Of a stretch of 64,000 nucleotides of DNA, positions 49,960 through 61,010 are shown piece after piece. A program made the translations under genes and the position numbers. The stretch is from Cephalopachus bancanus. Its lineage: Eukaryota > Chordata > Mammalia > Primates > Tarsiidae. The notes below the pieces were generated by a model that saw only the letters and a program-made list of their open reading frames with translations, had not been told where the DNA came from and did no database searches. The first letter of the stretch is position 1; every line of letters starts with the position of its first letter. The stretch covers positions 1,302,001 to 1,366,000 of the forward strand of contig JAPVLO010000056.1 in assembly GCA_027257055.1 (NCBI GenBank), in the 5' to 3' direction.

Positions 49960-50880
49960 CATTGATTTCATTAATGCATGTTTAATATTAAGGCACTGTG
50001 ATATACACAAGGTATAGAGTAGAATGTGAAGAAATAAGGTCTCCTATCTGCATGAATCTTCCAATTTAGTCAAAATTCAAAGAGATATACAACTATATTC
50101 ACAGACAAAAACTAGGCGAGAGAGAGAGAGAGAGAGAGAAATGTTCTCTAAGAGAATTTCTAAGGCTTTTGGGGCTAAGGCTACAGACCAAGTGCTCAGA
50201 GAAAGGACTTTCTGAAATTAAACTTAAGTGATTCATGGAAGGCATGAGAAGAATGAGTTGAAGACTTACTTGGAGAGATGAACCTTCATGTAGGAAGACC
50301 TAAGGTGCTAAAGAGTTTGACACGGTGAAGGAAATTCAGAGAAACTAAAGTGCTAGACCCAGTGAGCACAGAGGAGAGTTGGACAAGAAGAGACTAAGAG
50401 GTAGGCATGTAGGATGACATAGAAATTGGAAATAAGTTGATTACGTAAGACTAATGGAAAGCAGTTGTAAAGTTTTAAGCAGGGAAATGACAAGATCTGA
50501 TTTACATTTTGAAAAGATCACTCTTGATACAGTGTGGAGAATAGAATGGAGTATAGCGTAGACAGAGTGAGTGGAGGGAGAACAATGAAAGGGCTATGGC
50601 AGCAATTCAGGAAAAAGATAATGGTGGACTGAACTACAGCAGCCATGGAGATGGAGAAAAGGTGATAAACAAAAGAGATATTTGGATGGTAAATGTTACA
50701 GTTTTTGAAAATCAGTTGCAGAGAGGAGTATATAAGGAATTAAAGATGAATCCTACATTTCTGGCCTAAGCAGCTTCTCCAGTACTTGAGTCACTTACTG
50801 TGATGGTGGAAGACTGGAAAAGAAGAAACGTGAGCGGTAAAGGAGAGCAAGAGTTTAGTTTTTCAAAGCTGCATAGCTTT
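49960..50880 (-). repeat. L2 LINE, 3' part, with (AG)n
   Basis: Antisense L2 runs 'taaggcactgtgatatacacaagg', 'gttttaagcagggaaatgacaagatctg', 'aaaagatcactcttgatacagtgtgg', 'gaatcctacatttctggcc'. A (ga)n microsatellite lies at 50118-50139. Confidence 0.8.
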
Positions 50881-50936
50881 TAAGTAAAATCCCTTCTTTC
50901 TGGATTCAAATGTAAGCTTTAAAAATCTTTTTTGAG

Positions 50937-51170
50937 TAGTGCTTGATTGTAGCTCACTGCAGCCTCGACCTTGGGCTCAGTCGATCCTTCCACCTCAACC
51001 TCCTGAGTAGCTCAGACTATAGACATGCACCACCATACCTGGCTAATTTATTTTTGGTGTAGATGAGGTTTCATTGTATTGCCCAGGCTGGTCTTGAACT
51101 CTTGGGCTCAAGCAATCCTCCCACCTCAGCCTCTCAGAGTGCTGGGATTGTAGGTGTGAGCCCCGCCTCA
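50937..51170 (-). repeat. Alu, old type, 3'-incomplete
   Basis: It reads 'gattgtagctcactgcagcctcgacc', 'ctggctaatttatttttggtgtag', 'gtgctgggattgtaggtgtgagcc'. It has standard AluJ-like sequence and lacks the lineage-specific hairpins. The end carrying the poly-A tail is degraded. Confidence 0.8.
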
Positions 51171-51214
51171 AACTTAAGCATTTGAAGCCCATTCTTTTGT
51201 TCATTTTGACACAT

Positions 51215-51735
51215 ATTTTTTCACATCTACTTTTTTCCAAGCATTATGGTACCCAGAGGATATAAGACATGATTGCTGTACATAAAATGGTCACCATCTA
51301 ATGTGTAGAAAAGACAATGATTCAATCAATGATTAGAATAAGTATGTCAATGTCATGATAAAGATATATAGAAAATGCTATGATCATTCAGAAGATAAGT
51401 AACTCTATCAGACATGGAAATATGTATTGGTTCCACTGTGACAGCTCAGCTTGGAGACATCATAAATGACTTTGCAGGAGAGACCTTGAAACGTGAATAA
51501 GAGCTTGCCAAAAAGAAAAAGGGTATAAGGGAATAGGAAATAAACACATGCATGAAGGAACAAAGGCTTGTTTAGGGAATCATAAAAGGTTCAGTATGCC
51601 GGAAGGTAGGCCACAATGGGGAAATTGAAGAAAAGACAGGTGGAACGTGATCAGATTGTGAAGGACTTCATGCAAGCTACTGGGACGTTTGGACATTATC
51701 CTTTGGGAAATCTGGTAACCATGAAAGGATTTATT
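51215..51735 (-). repeat. L2 LINE, first part
   Basis: 'ccaagcattatggtacccagagg', 'gaggccacaatgg'-like sequence, 'tgaaggacttcatgcaagc', and 'ttatcctttgggaaatctgg' follow antisense L2. It continues after the Alu at about 52080-52150 ('gaagagaaatgacctgattc'). Confidence 0.65.
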
Positions 51736-52074
51736 TATTTTTATTTTTTCAAGTTGGAGTAGGATTTTTTTTATTTTATTTTTTTTATTTTTTCAAGTTG
51801 GAATCTTACTCCACTGCCCAGGTTGGAGGGCAGTGGCACACTCACGGCCACCCCAGCGTCGACCTGCTGGGCTCAGGAGATTTGTTTGCCTCAGCTCTCT
51901 AAGTAGCCGGGACTACAGGCATGCACTACCATGACTGGCTAATGTTTTGATTTATTGTAGACATGAAGTCTTGCCAAGTTGCCCAAGCTATTCTCGAACC
52001 CATGGGCTCAGGAAGTCCTCTCACCTTGGCCTCCCAAAGTGCTGGGATTACAAGCTTGAGGCACCACACCTGGC
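51736..52074 (-). repeat. Alu, old type, with duplicated 3' end
   Basis: The Alu body begins (tail side) at about 51797 with caagttggaatc. A partial direct copy of the tail junction, ...ttttcaagttggagt, lies at 51745-51764. It is inserted in L2. Confidence 0.85.
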
Positions 52075-52159
52075 TGAATGGTTTGAAGAAGAGAAATGAC
52101 CTGATTCATTTTTAAAATTTTAGCATTATCAACTTCATATGGAAGATGGGTATATGGAA

Positions 52160-52785
52160 GATGAGTATAGATGAGTATATATTGGAGGTTGTCGCAAACC
52201 CCTGAGAAGGAAATGATGAAAAAGAATCTAGGAAACAGTGACAGTAAAAATGAAAAAGAGATTAGTAAATTAGAAGATTTTCAGTTCTAAAGCATTTGTT
52301 CATCACTGAGTTATAAGGATTCAAGAGATAATGAAAAAATGTGTGCTGCATTATAGCTTGTCAGGCTATTGGTTGGGCCTACTTCAGGTGGACCAAGTAG
52401 CTTGACAGCAAACTTTTCATAAAGGGATTCCTAGCTTGTATAAATATCTTGCTGTCATGACACTGTGAGTGCCTTGAGGACCGAAGCCATATCATCTTCT
52501 TTTCTTTGTTCCATCTCTCTGTGCTCATTAGGTGGAAAAATTAAGGAATACTAAGGAATACTCAGTAGATGCCTTGATTACCTAAAAAATTCACTTGAAT
52601 TCAAGATAGCAAAGACAACTGAATTCTGAATTTCTACTTTAAAGAAGAGTTCAGTCCCCAGAATAGTAATTTATTCTTTAAAAGTAATCTTTCCAGTATT
52701 GCAGATAAACACCAATAAAACATATTTGATAGTAATCACTTAAGCCATTCTTTGGTCATACGTTATCAAAAATTGCTGTGAATGA
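52160..52785. other. Unassigned intergenic DNA
   Basis: No gene was recognised. 52440-52580 has a weak L2 3'-end flavour ('gtgagtgccttgaggaccgaagcc'). Confidence 0.35.
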
Positions 52786-52794
52786 AGGGTATCA

Positions 52795-52925
52795 CATGAG
52801 ATTTGGAGTAGATGACCAGAACGATCCCTTACTAGCTATATCATCTGGGATAAGACACATCACCATCGAGCCTTAGTTTTGTTGTCTGTAGAGATGGAAC
52901 CATTATGTTGCTATGCATAGAACAA
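52795..52925 (+). repeat. MIR SINE fragment
   Basis: 'cttactagctatatcatctgggataagac' followed by 'gccttagttttgttgtctgtag' is a decayed MIR. Confidence 0.55.
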
Positions 52926-53089
52926 TGTCCTTAAAATGGGGGACAAAATCATCATCATGTCTTTCTCACACAGTTGTTTTATAAATTCACAAAATTGCAA
53001 ATGTAATATCAGTAGCATATGGACAATTCCATCGAACTGATACACAGTCACATGTAAGTAGAGAAGGCTTAGGGGTTTTGTTGGAAGAG

Positions 53090-53230
53090 CTCGGGTTTTA
53101 GACTTGGGCAGGTTTTAAGTCCTGATTTCAGCATCCCTTACTTTTGCATCTTCAAACAAGTGGCTTAACTTTTCTAGACTCACTTCTACCACATGTATAA
53201 AAATACTCGAATTATGAAGTTTGAAAAAAA
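53090..53230 (+). repeat. MIR SINE fragment
   Basis: 'taagtcctgatttcagc', 'caagtggcttaacttttctagac' fit MIR with low identity. Confidence 0.45.
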
Positions 53231-54190
53231 GACTGTGAATATTTTAATTTAACCTAAGACCTGGTTTCCTTCTAACCCTCTTTCCTGATCAGTCTTCCTT
53301 CTGATCAATAATCTTTTTTTCAATCTAATAAAGAGATCTAGAGGGTATGCTTTCAACAATTTTTATGAAAGACATTTATTAGGCCATAAAAATACAATGT
53401 TAACATTTTTACCCACTTGTTGGGACATGAAGTTCTACGATTTCTTTTTATGGGCAAGCTTATTTTTCTTTATTTTTTTTCTTCTCTTCTACACTCAAAG
53501 TCAGCCCAAATATGGTAACAGTAAATCATTCAGACTGGGTTAATACATACCGTTATAGGTTTACCTCTCAAGTCTCCTTGCTCATCTCTGAGACAGAGAG
53601 GGAATTGGCCAGGCCATCATTAGAATAACTTCTTTGCACATTATACCCTTGAGGACGGTGTAATGTGATCTCTATTTTTCTTACCTTTCAAATTTTTGGC
53701 TCCAGAGAAACCACAGCTCTGCTGGTTTTTGTGTAACAGACCACAGAGATGTTTTTAACTTTGCTTAACTTTCCTTCCATCTGTTCTTTCCTCAAAAATG
53801 CACTTGTTGCTTTTCCTTCTTTCTTCATGGAAAGCCAAGTTCTGTAGATTTGTTTCTTCCTGTCTTCAATCTGGCCTGATGCTTCCTCCACTTGTTGCTT
53901 TGATCTGTCTTTATAGACTTATCTTAGTGGACTCGGAATCATAATTATCTCAGGATCTCTACACTTTTGTAATTTCAATTATGGATTATGTAGTAGCCTA
54001 CCTAAAAAAATTACTTTTTAAAATCAGTTTTGAAAATATCCCTTTTTTCAAGGAGGATTTCACAAATGCTGTAAGAACTCAGATTTTAGTGGTTTCCATC
54101 TTTCTCCTTTATGCTTGCATAGCTAATGGCCTACCCAAAGCATGGAAGGCCATATTACAACCTATTTAGAAGAGATGCTTTAAAAGAGAC
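53231..54190. other. Unassigned intergenic DNA
   Basis: No family was recognised. A basic 67-codon open frame (53688-53891, minus) has no motif. Confidence 0.35.
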
Positions 54191-54195
54191 AACTC

Positions 54196-54482
54196 TGGCC
54201 AGGCGCAGTGTCTCAAGCCTGTAATCCCAGCACTTTGGGAGGCCGAGGCGAGAAGGTTGCCTGAGCCCAGGGGCTCGAGACCAGCCTGGGCAACTTGGTT
54301 GAGACCTCATCTATACAATAAATCAAGAAAAATTAGCCACATGTGGAAGTTCCAGCTACTTGGCAGGCTGAGGCTGAAGGATCACCTGAGCCCTGCAGGT
54401 AGAGGCTGCAGTGGCTGTGAGCGTGCCACTGTACTCCAGCCTGGCCGACAGAGTGAGATTCTGACTCAAAAAAATAAAAAAT
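54196..54482 (+). repeat. Alu, oldest dimeric type in the window
   Basis: It starts ggccaggcgcagtgtctcaagcc and keeps cccagcactttggg, gaccagcctgggcaacttgg and gtggctgtgagcgtgccac. It lacks every derived change of the young copies except the shared linker and tail. No clear TSD was found. Confidence 0.9.
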
Positions 54483-55009
54483 AAAAAGTAGAAGTAGTGT
54501 GATGGTATTAGAGACTCCCTAGTTATGGAGCATTTGATGCCAGTAGCAAGGAAAATGGTTTAAGGTGCCTCACAGCAGTAAATAATATTGAATTGTACAA
54601 TGAGAAAATTATTTTTATTTCTGTCCTCCAGATTAGTTCCCAGTGTGGTACTGGTCTTTTTTTTAACAGAGAACAGACATCAAACTCAGATTCTAAACAG
54701 AGAACAACAACATGTAGCTAGAATTGGTAATGTTGCTTTGTTTAAATTGTAATCTTAATCATTTCCTTTTGTCTCTTATGGTTGTCTTTATGATTACAGT
54801 GATTGCCTATTCATGATGATAATATAAAGCATCCTTATAAAATATATTTATATGAGTTTTAAAAAAAGATGAACAAGTATAAGGAAAAATATTAAGAAAA
54901 CACTGGTATGAGTGGTGTGCATCTGTAAAAACCATGAAAGTGATATATAAACAATTGCAATTGGAAACATGCCATTTTAGTTGAATGAGTATTAGTCTTG
55001 GTAGGTGAC

Positions 55010-55225
55010 TAGGGATTTAATTTTAAATCCTACTTCTCTTACTTATTACCTGGATATTTGTGAGTAATTTACTAATTTACTCTGTGACTCAGTTTCCTCT
55101 TCTTTAAAATAGGGGGAAATATTTATTCTATAGGATCATATAAAAATGAAATAACATATGTAATAATTACCTAGCATGGTACCTGACACAGAATAGATAC
55201 TCAATTAACTGATCATTTTCTTCGA
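55010..55225 (+). repeat. MIR SINE
   Basis: 'tgactcagtttcctcttctttaaaataggggg' and 'acctagcatggtacctgac' follow MIR. Confidence 0.65.
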
Positions 55226-55855
55226 TCTTGTATTATTATTTCACTCTTGTAACTTTGTAACTTAAAAAAACTTAAAGCATTGTCCAAGGTTAATCAAACA
55301 TGGATACTTTTCTAGACATTAATATATATATTTTAATGAGTTACAAAAATATGTAGTTGTCATTGCCACGTGGACCTACTGTTCATTACTAATTACAACT
55401 CCAAAGAGAATAGGAGGAACTCCTATGTGAGAGTCATTGAGGGAAAGGCTGTGTTAATGTTTCGTGATTGAGTCAGTGTGGTCCACCTCCACTGTTAAGT
55501 ACTTTCCTCTGCAACACCTCCCTTTGTGTTCAAAAGGTGCCTCTGGGGCACTTCCTGTCTCCTTTCCATCTCTTACTCTACAATCCTAGGAGAAATCTGG
55601 CATCAAGTTCTGTATCATTAATCTTCTTTAATATTCTTCATGCTGTCTTTGTAGCTACAGTATTCTCTCTAATCTATGTCCTGACCATGACAGTAATCTC
55701 CTAGAAGGTCTACAACATTCCCCATGGTCTTCCCCCACCAGCTTTCCTCCAAGTTCTTTCAGTTCTTGAATGTCCCATATGGTTTGTTCCCTGTTTTCTC
55801 CTCAAGCTTTATGACACACTATTTCTCCTCTTTTCCATTCATTCTTTACACACAC
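55226..55855. other. Unassigned intergenic DNA
   Basis: Pyrimidine-rich plus strand from 55480 to 55855. It may be 5' continuation of the following L2. No gene was recognised. Confidence 0.35.
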
Positions 55856-56195
55856 TATCCCTTCTTCACTGCAAGCTCTGTGTCCTTCCCCTCCTTCGGC
55901 CCCAGTTCCTTTCCAGTTTCTGGTCATTCTTCAAAACTCAGATGACTGGTTTCTTCCTCTAGATTATCTTCCTGGACACTTGTTAAAAACCTTCGATGTG
56001 GCCAAGTTTCTTAGTTAGGCATTTCCTTTCTTAATAGCACTGATGTGTGGACAAACTTTACTAGACAATAATTCATGAGAGAATAATCATGCCTGGTGTT
56101 GCTCAGCATTTTGTCCACAGTACTTAATACAGTGACTAACACATAGTAAGCTCTCAGTAAATATTGTTGAATGAATGAATAAATAAATTCCAATT
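55856..56195 (+). repeat. L2 LINE 3' end
   Basis: 'ttcaaaactcagatgactgg', 'gtccacagtacttaatacagtg', 'actaacacatagtaagctctcag', ending 'ttgaatgaatgaataaataaa'. Confidence 0.8.
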
Positions 56196-56389
56196 GATAC
56201 TTACCACTGGACACTCATCATTCTCATTGTATTTAGAGATCTCAGTCTGATGACAGTGGTTCCCAGTATAATTTCTGACCTAAAGAGAAGAGCCACTACA
56301 GGAGTCTGGAACTCATTTATTCCTCAAAGCCATGGTGAAGGTCATGAAGTATCAGAATAAACCAGTTGCTTTCACTGCATCGGAGTTTT

Positions 56390-56690
56390 GTTTTTTTAAT
56401 TTCTAAAAATTTTAATATAAAAATGCACATAACATAAAATTTACAGCTAGTGACATTTAGCACATTTAAAAAATTATGCAACCATCATCACTATCTAGTT
56501 CCAGAAGATTTTCATCACCCAAAAAGAATACCCACACTTATTAGGATATCACTCCTTATTCTCCACTGCCCCAAGCCCCTGGCAACCACTATTCTGCTTT
56601 CTGTCTCCATAGATTTTCTGACTCTGGACATCTCATATAAATGGAATCATCACCACATTGTTCATAGCTGCCAGTGTGTCTGTCTCTCAA
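56390..56690 (-). repeat. Old LINE-like fragment
   Basis: 'ccatcatcactatctagttccag', 'cccctggcaaccactattctgc', and 'gactctggacatctcatataaatgg' form a common mammalian repeat phrase set, probably old L1 antisense. Confidence 0.5.
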
Positions 56691-57296
56691 TAGAGACTTG
56701 CCTTTTTCATTTCTCAACCCATCAATATGCCCAATCTCTTCTATTCAGAATGCATGAAATAAATGCATATATGAGATAATTTTTTAAATTTGTCACATAA
56801 AACTCATGCACAACATATACAAAACACAGATTTTGCTATTGTTTCTAGTAGAAAGTTAAACTGAAGAAGTGCTTTATACCTAATCCATTAATTTTTATTA
56901 TTGTATTTATATCCAACTTATTTCCAAATATATCTTGAAACTAAAAAACAGCATAATTCTGGGAAATACAGTAGTATGCTAAAACAAAAATAGAGTGTCA
57001 AAAGCCATGAAGGAAAAGAGAAAACAAATATATTAGTCATTTAGGCTGATAGATAATTACCATAATTAAGGACAGCTCTTAAATTTCCTACAAAACAAAG
57101 TAAGGGTAAAGGATTTTATTATTGCTACAGTATCTTGAAAAGAATCTTTTATATTTTTACTGATTCTAAAATCAGTTTGCAATTTATTTATTTCCAAATA
57201 TTTATAAATAATGGACTTGTGCTTAAAATTACTCTGCAGTATGGATATAAAGATGAATAATTTTGAACCCTACTTTCCAGAGGCTAAAGTTATTAT
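56691..57296. other. Unassigned intergenic DNA
   Basis: AT-rich sequence. No gene was recognised. Confidence 0.35.
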
Positions 57297-57391
57297 GTCT
57301 TGTATAAGGAGCCTTATGATGATATATTCAGTAGTGCTTAAAATAATTACCAAGCTTAAGAGTCCATGCATGAACCTGGTGAAGCTATTTA
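57297..57391 (+). repeat. Dispersed inverted pair, copy A
   Basis: These 95 bp match the reverse complement of 60242-60335 at about 90% identity with one gap. Both copies include cttaagagtccatgcatg-type sequence. The family is not recognised. Confidence 0.85.
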
Positions 57392-58205
57392 CTCAGATAT
57401 TAAATCTCTATTCTAGGAAGCTTGTCAGTTGAGCAAAGTCAAGGTAATTCAAGAGCAGCAGGTTTGTTGAGCCAAGCAATTTTGAAAATACCTACCTTCA
57501 ATCACAGCAGTGGGTGAGTTTGGAAATGGGTTTCTATGAAGACTGGTCTGAACCACAGGCCAAGCAGGGTGAACTGTGACCACTTATGTGTAGGCACTAT
57601 GATCATTTGTCATTATTTCACACCACCTGGCAAAGATTGAATTGAAAATAGCCCACCTGTTAGACATTATATTTTGATCAAAAATCAGATCACATAAATT
57701 TGTACTTGATTGGAAAATTTACCCATGAGTCTGCAAAAATGGAATATAGTTAAAGTTATTTTCTGTATTTGCAAAACACAGACCTTTCCTTTTCTGTAGC
57801 TTGCCAGAATGTAAACTTAATGGAAGGTTCTCGTGGGAAACTTTCAGATTTGTTAAGCAATTGATGCTAGCTAAAAGTGCTCTGAGTCAATTGTGAGGAG
57901 CCCAAACTCTGCCTAAATTAGAGTTTCTGGTATACTTATTTTGGGGAAGCTGGTCTGTAAGGTTTCCTGATTTATCTTGTCAGCACATCACTCCAACCTC
58001 AGGGTTGGATTAATTAAGGCCTCCATGCACACTCACCCTCCTATCCTGAGAATGATGGTAAAGGTCATGGCTACTAAAACCACGAAAGCCTCAATGACAT
58101 CCTATTTTAGTGTTAGAATTCCAAGAAGACTTTTGTTAAAAGAAGCACTAAGATTTTAAATAAACTGCACTGATTATTTTCCCCACGGATCCATTAAAAT
58201 CTGAT
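57392..58205. other. Unassigned intergenic DNA
   Basis: No gene or repeat was recognised. Confidence 0.35.
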
Positions 58206-58421
58206 TTGTATGCACCGATTTACTCAACAAATATTTGCTGAGCACCTTCTAAGCATCAGGCACTATAGTTGGAACTGGGAATTCAGTGATGAAATTAAAT
58301 AAGTGTACTTCAGCAGCTAACATTCTAGAACAGTCAAGCATTCACTTATTCATTCAAAACATGTTTACTGAGTGTCTGATATGTTCAGAGCACTGCCCAA
58401 CCAATTAGAAGGTATCAGTGA

Positions 58422-58714
58422 ACAAACAGACCAACTATTTTTTTGGTTTTTTTTTGAGTTGGAGTATCACTCTGTCACCCAGGCTGGCGTGCAGTGGCAC
58501 GGTCATGGTCACCGCAGCCTCAACCTGCCGGACTCAGGCGGTCCTTCCACCTCAACCTACCAAGCTGCTGGAACTACAGACGCATGCTACCATGCCTGGC
58601 TAATTTTTTTATTTATGTAGAGGTGAGGTCTCGCTAAGTTGCCCAGGCTGGTCTCGAACACATGGACTCAGGCAATCCTCTTGCCTTGGCCTCCCAAAGA
58701 CAAATAGACCAACT
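58422..58714 (-). repeat. Alu, 5'-truncated, 15-bp TSD
   Basis: acaaacagaccaact (58422-58436) and acaaatagaccaact (58700-58714) differ at one base. The copy lacks about the first 30 bases of the Alu and stops at cctcccaaag. The TSD shows the truncation happened at insertion. Confidence 0.93.
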
Positions 58715-59192
58715 CTTAAAAAAATGTACGCTCTAGCAGAGAGTGTCAGATCATAATGAATAATCATATTGAAAAATCAAGGTATATAATATGTTAGAAA
58801 ATGGCAAGAATCAAGAAAAAATGACAATCAGGAGAACAATGTTAAATAAGGTAGTCAAGGTTGGCGCTCATGGAGAAGGTGTCATTTGATCAAATACTTG
58901 GAGCAGATGGGGAGTAGGCAATCCTGACAACGACCAAAGAACATTTTGCCAGTGCAGGAACTGTCAATGCAAATGCCTCGCGTTGGAAGACTGACATATC
59001 TGGGGTACAGCAGGAAGGCCAGTGTGGCTGGAGAGAGCAAGAGGGAGGGTGGCTGGAAATGGGATTAGAAAGTTAGAGGGGCTGAGTAGATGACTGAAAG
59101 GGGAGGTGGCAGTTCACCTAAAGCCTGTGAGCTGTTGAAAGGAGTTGGGTTTTTGTTCTGCATAAAATGGAAACCAGAGGTGAGTTTTGATC

Positions 59193-59508
59193 TGATTTCT
59201 GTTTGTTTTTTTTTTTTTTTTTGAGTTGGAGTCTCACTCTGTCACCCAGACTGGAGTGCAGTGGCCGCTTCCGGCCACCGCAGCCTCGACCTGCTGGGCT
59301 CCGGCGATCCTTCCGCCTCAGCCTTCCAAGTAGCCAGAATTATAGGCATGCGCTACCACGCCCGGTTGATTTTTTGATTTATTGTAGAGATGAGGTCTCG
59401 CTGCCCAGGCGGGTCTCGAACCCGCGGGCTCAGGCAATCCACTCATCTCAGCCTCCCAAAGGTGCGGGATTACAGGCTGAGCCACCGAGCCCGGCTTGAT
59501 TTCTGTTT
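59193..59508 (-). repeat. Young-type Alu with 12-bp TSD
   Basis: tgatttctgttt occurs at 59193-59204 and 59497-59508. It is full length. It has the perfect T-arm-like hairpin (59409-59425), a perfect right-arm hairpin (59261-59278), and lacks acttgg. Confidence 0.96.
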
Positions 59509-59709
59509 TTAAAGGATCCACCTAGCTCCCATGTAGCATACGGATAGACTTTAGGGGTGATCAAGAATCAAAACAGAGAGGATGATTAGGAAGCTATTAG
59601 AGAGCTCTTGGTCAGGGGTCAGGATAGTGGCAGTGAAGACAACAACAAAAAAACCAGGTTCTGGAAATAGTTTGAAGGTAGAGCCCATCGATTAGACAAA
59701 ACACAGACA

Positions 59710-59828
59710 ATGTCCTTGTTTATGGTTGCATAATATTCCATTGTGTATATGTACCACATTTTTTTAAATCCAGTCCAGCTTCAATGGGCAGCATGGTTGG
59801 TTCCATGTTTTTGCTATTGTGAATAGAA
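59710..59828 (-). mobile_element. Internal L1 fragment without a 3' end
   Basis: 'ttatggttgcataatattccattgtg' to 'ccatgtttttgctattgtgaatag' is antisense ORF2 near its C-terminus. It has no 3' UTR or poly-A side and is buried in L2. Confidence 0.8.
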
Positions 59829-60241
59829 TTGAAACAAATATGATGAGTTGAGTCTTAAAGGAGGAATGGGCATTTGTCAGTTGGCTAAACATGAGAAGAG
59901 CATCCCAGACAGAGAAAAAAGTAGACAAGGAAGGAGAAGACAGTTTCACAAATTTGAGAAACACCACATAGTTTGTAGTATCTGGTACATAGGTGCAAAG
60001 ATGAGACTGTTCAGTAAAATAGCTGGAGAGGGGTGTGGGGTGTGATTTCAATTGACCTTAGACCTCAGATTAAACATGGTGGCTGTGTTCCTTTGATTTT
60101 ATGATGAGAAGTCACAGAAGAGGTTTAAGTACATAGTGGAGTGCCATGGCCGGATTTGTGTTTTAGGAAACTCACTAGTTCAGTAGGATAATTGCATTGC
60201 AAATACATGCAGAAAGTTATGGATATCTTTGTTATATATAT

Positions 60242-60335
60242 TAAATAGCTTCACCAGGTTCATGCATGGACTCTTAAACTTGGTAATTTTTTAAGCACTA
60301 TTGAATACATGATCATGGAGATCCTTATACAAGAC
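60242..60335 (-). repeat. Dispersed inverted pair, copy B
   Basis: This is the partner of 57297-57391 in opposite orientation. Similarity begins and ends sharply. The central stretch aagagtccatgcatgaac and its continuation to gaagctattta are identical in both copies. Confidence 0.85.
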
Positions 60336-60454
60336 TATGTACTATGGGTAACATCTAATCTGACACTAAGCCCCAATTCTTCCTTCCAGAGACAATTTCA
60401 CACAAATTGAACAAGGTGTACCCCTCATGAGCCTCCATAGAATCCTGACATTGT

Positions 60455-60650
60455 GTCACCCTGTGCTATGGGGGTCAAGATGACAGTTCTCTGCCATGTG
60501 AACTTGCTCTGCCCATGCCTCTCCATCAAGACTGTGAGCTCCTCTTGAGAAGGACCTAATACCATCCCTTCATCTTTATATCCCCAGGCCCACTGATCTG
60601 TTTGATACAGTGTGCACTCCTTAATTATTTGTTGACCTGAACTGAGATCA
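60455..60650 (+). repeat. L2 LINE 3' end
   Basis: 'gactgtgagctcctcttgagaagg', 'tatatccccaggcccactg', and 'aattatttgttgacctgaactgag' follow the L2 end. Confidence 0.65.
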
Positions 60651-60729
60651 GATTTCATCACAGGCCTGTTAATTCCTGGGGATCTGAAATGAAGAGATGG
60701 GTAACAGGACTTCCCATACAAATTATAGC

Positions 60730-61010
60730 AATGAAGGAGGAATGGGAGTGGTGATGGAGAAGAGAGTGCAGAAAGACGATATCTAGTAGTGTGTGGTCAG
60801 GGTACAGGGTATACAATAAGGTTGACTATGAGACCAGAGTGAATGATGGTAATAGTTAAGAAGTGATACTCTCTAGACAATGATCACCCACTGATGAGTT
60901 GGACAAAGGAGTGGCATGATCAGAGCTATGTTTTGATTAGAGTCTAGAAGCTGGATTGAGAACAGAAGTAGGAAGATGAGTTGTAGACAGACCACTCAAG
61001 CAGAAATAAG
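60730..61010 (-). repeat. Possible L2 LINE fragment
   Basis: 'ggacaaaggagtggcatgatcagagc' and 'gtctagaagctggattgagaacag' resemble antisense L2. Confidence 0.45.

Larger units (their letters stand above)
58206..60170 (-). repeat. L2 LINE(s), long and interrupted
   Basis: The first 3' end is at 58212-58335 ('caacaaatatttgctgagcacc', 'catcaggcactatagttgg'). A second 3' end starts near 58340 ('attcattcaaaacatgtttactgag'). The main body then continues: 'aaggccagtgtggctggagagag', 'gaaaccagaggtgagttttgatctg', 'aggaagctattagagagc', 'ttgaaggtagagccc', and 60060-60170. Two Alus and an L1 scrap interrupt it. Confidence 0.75.
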
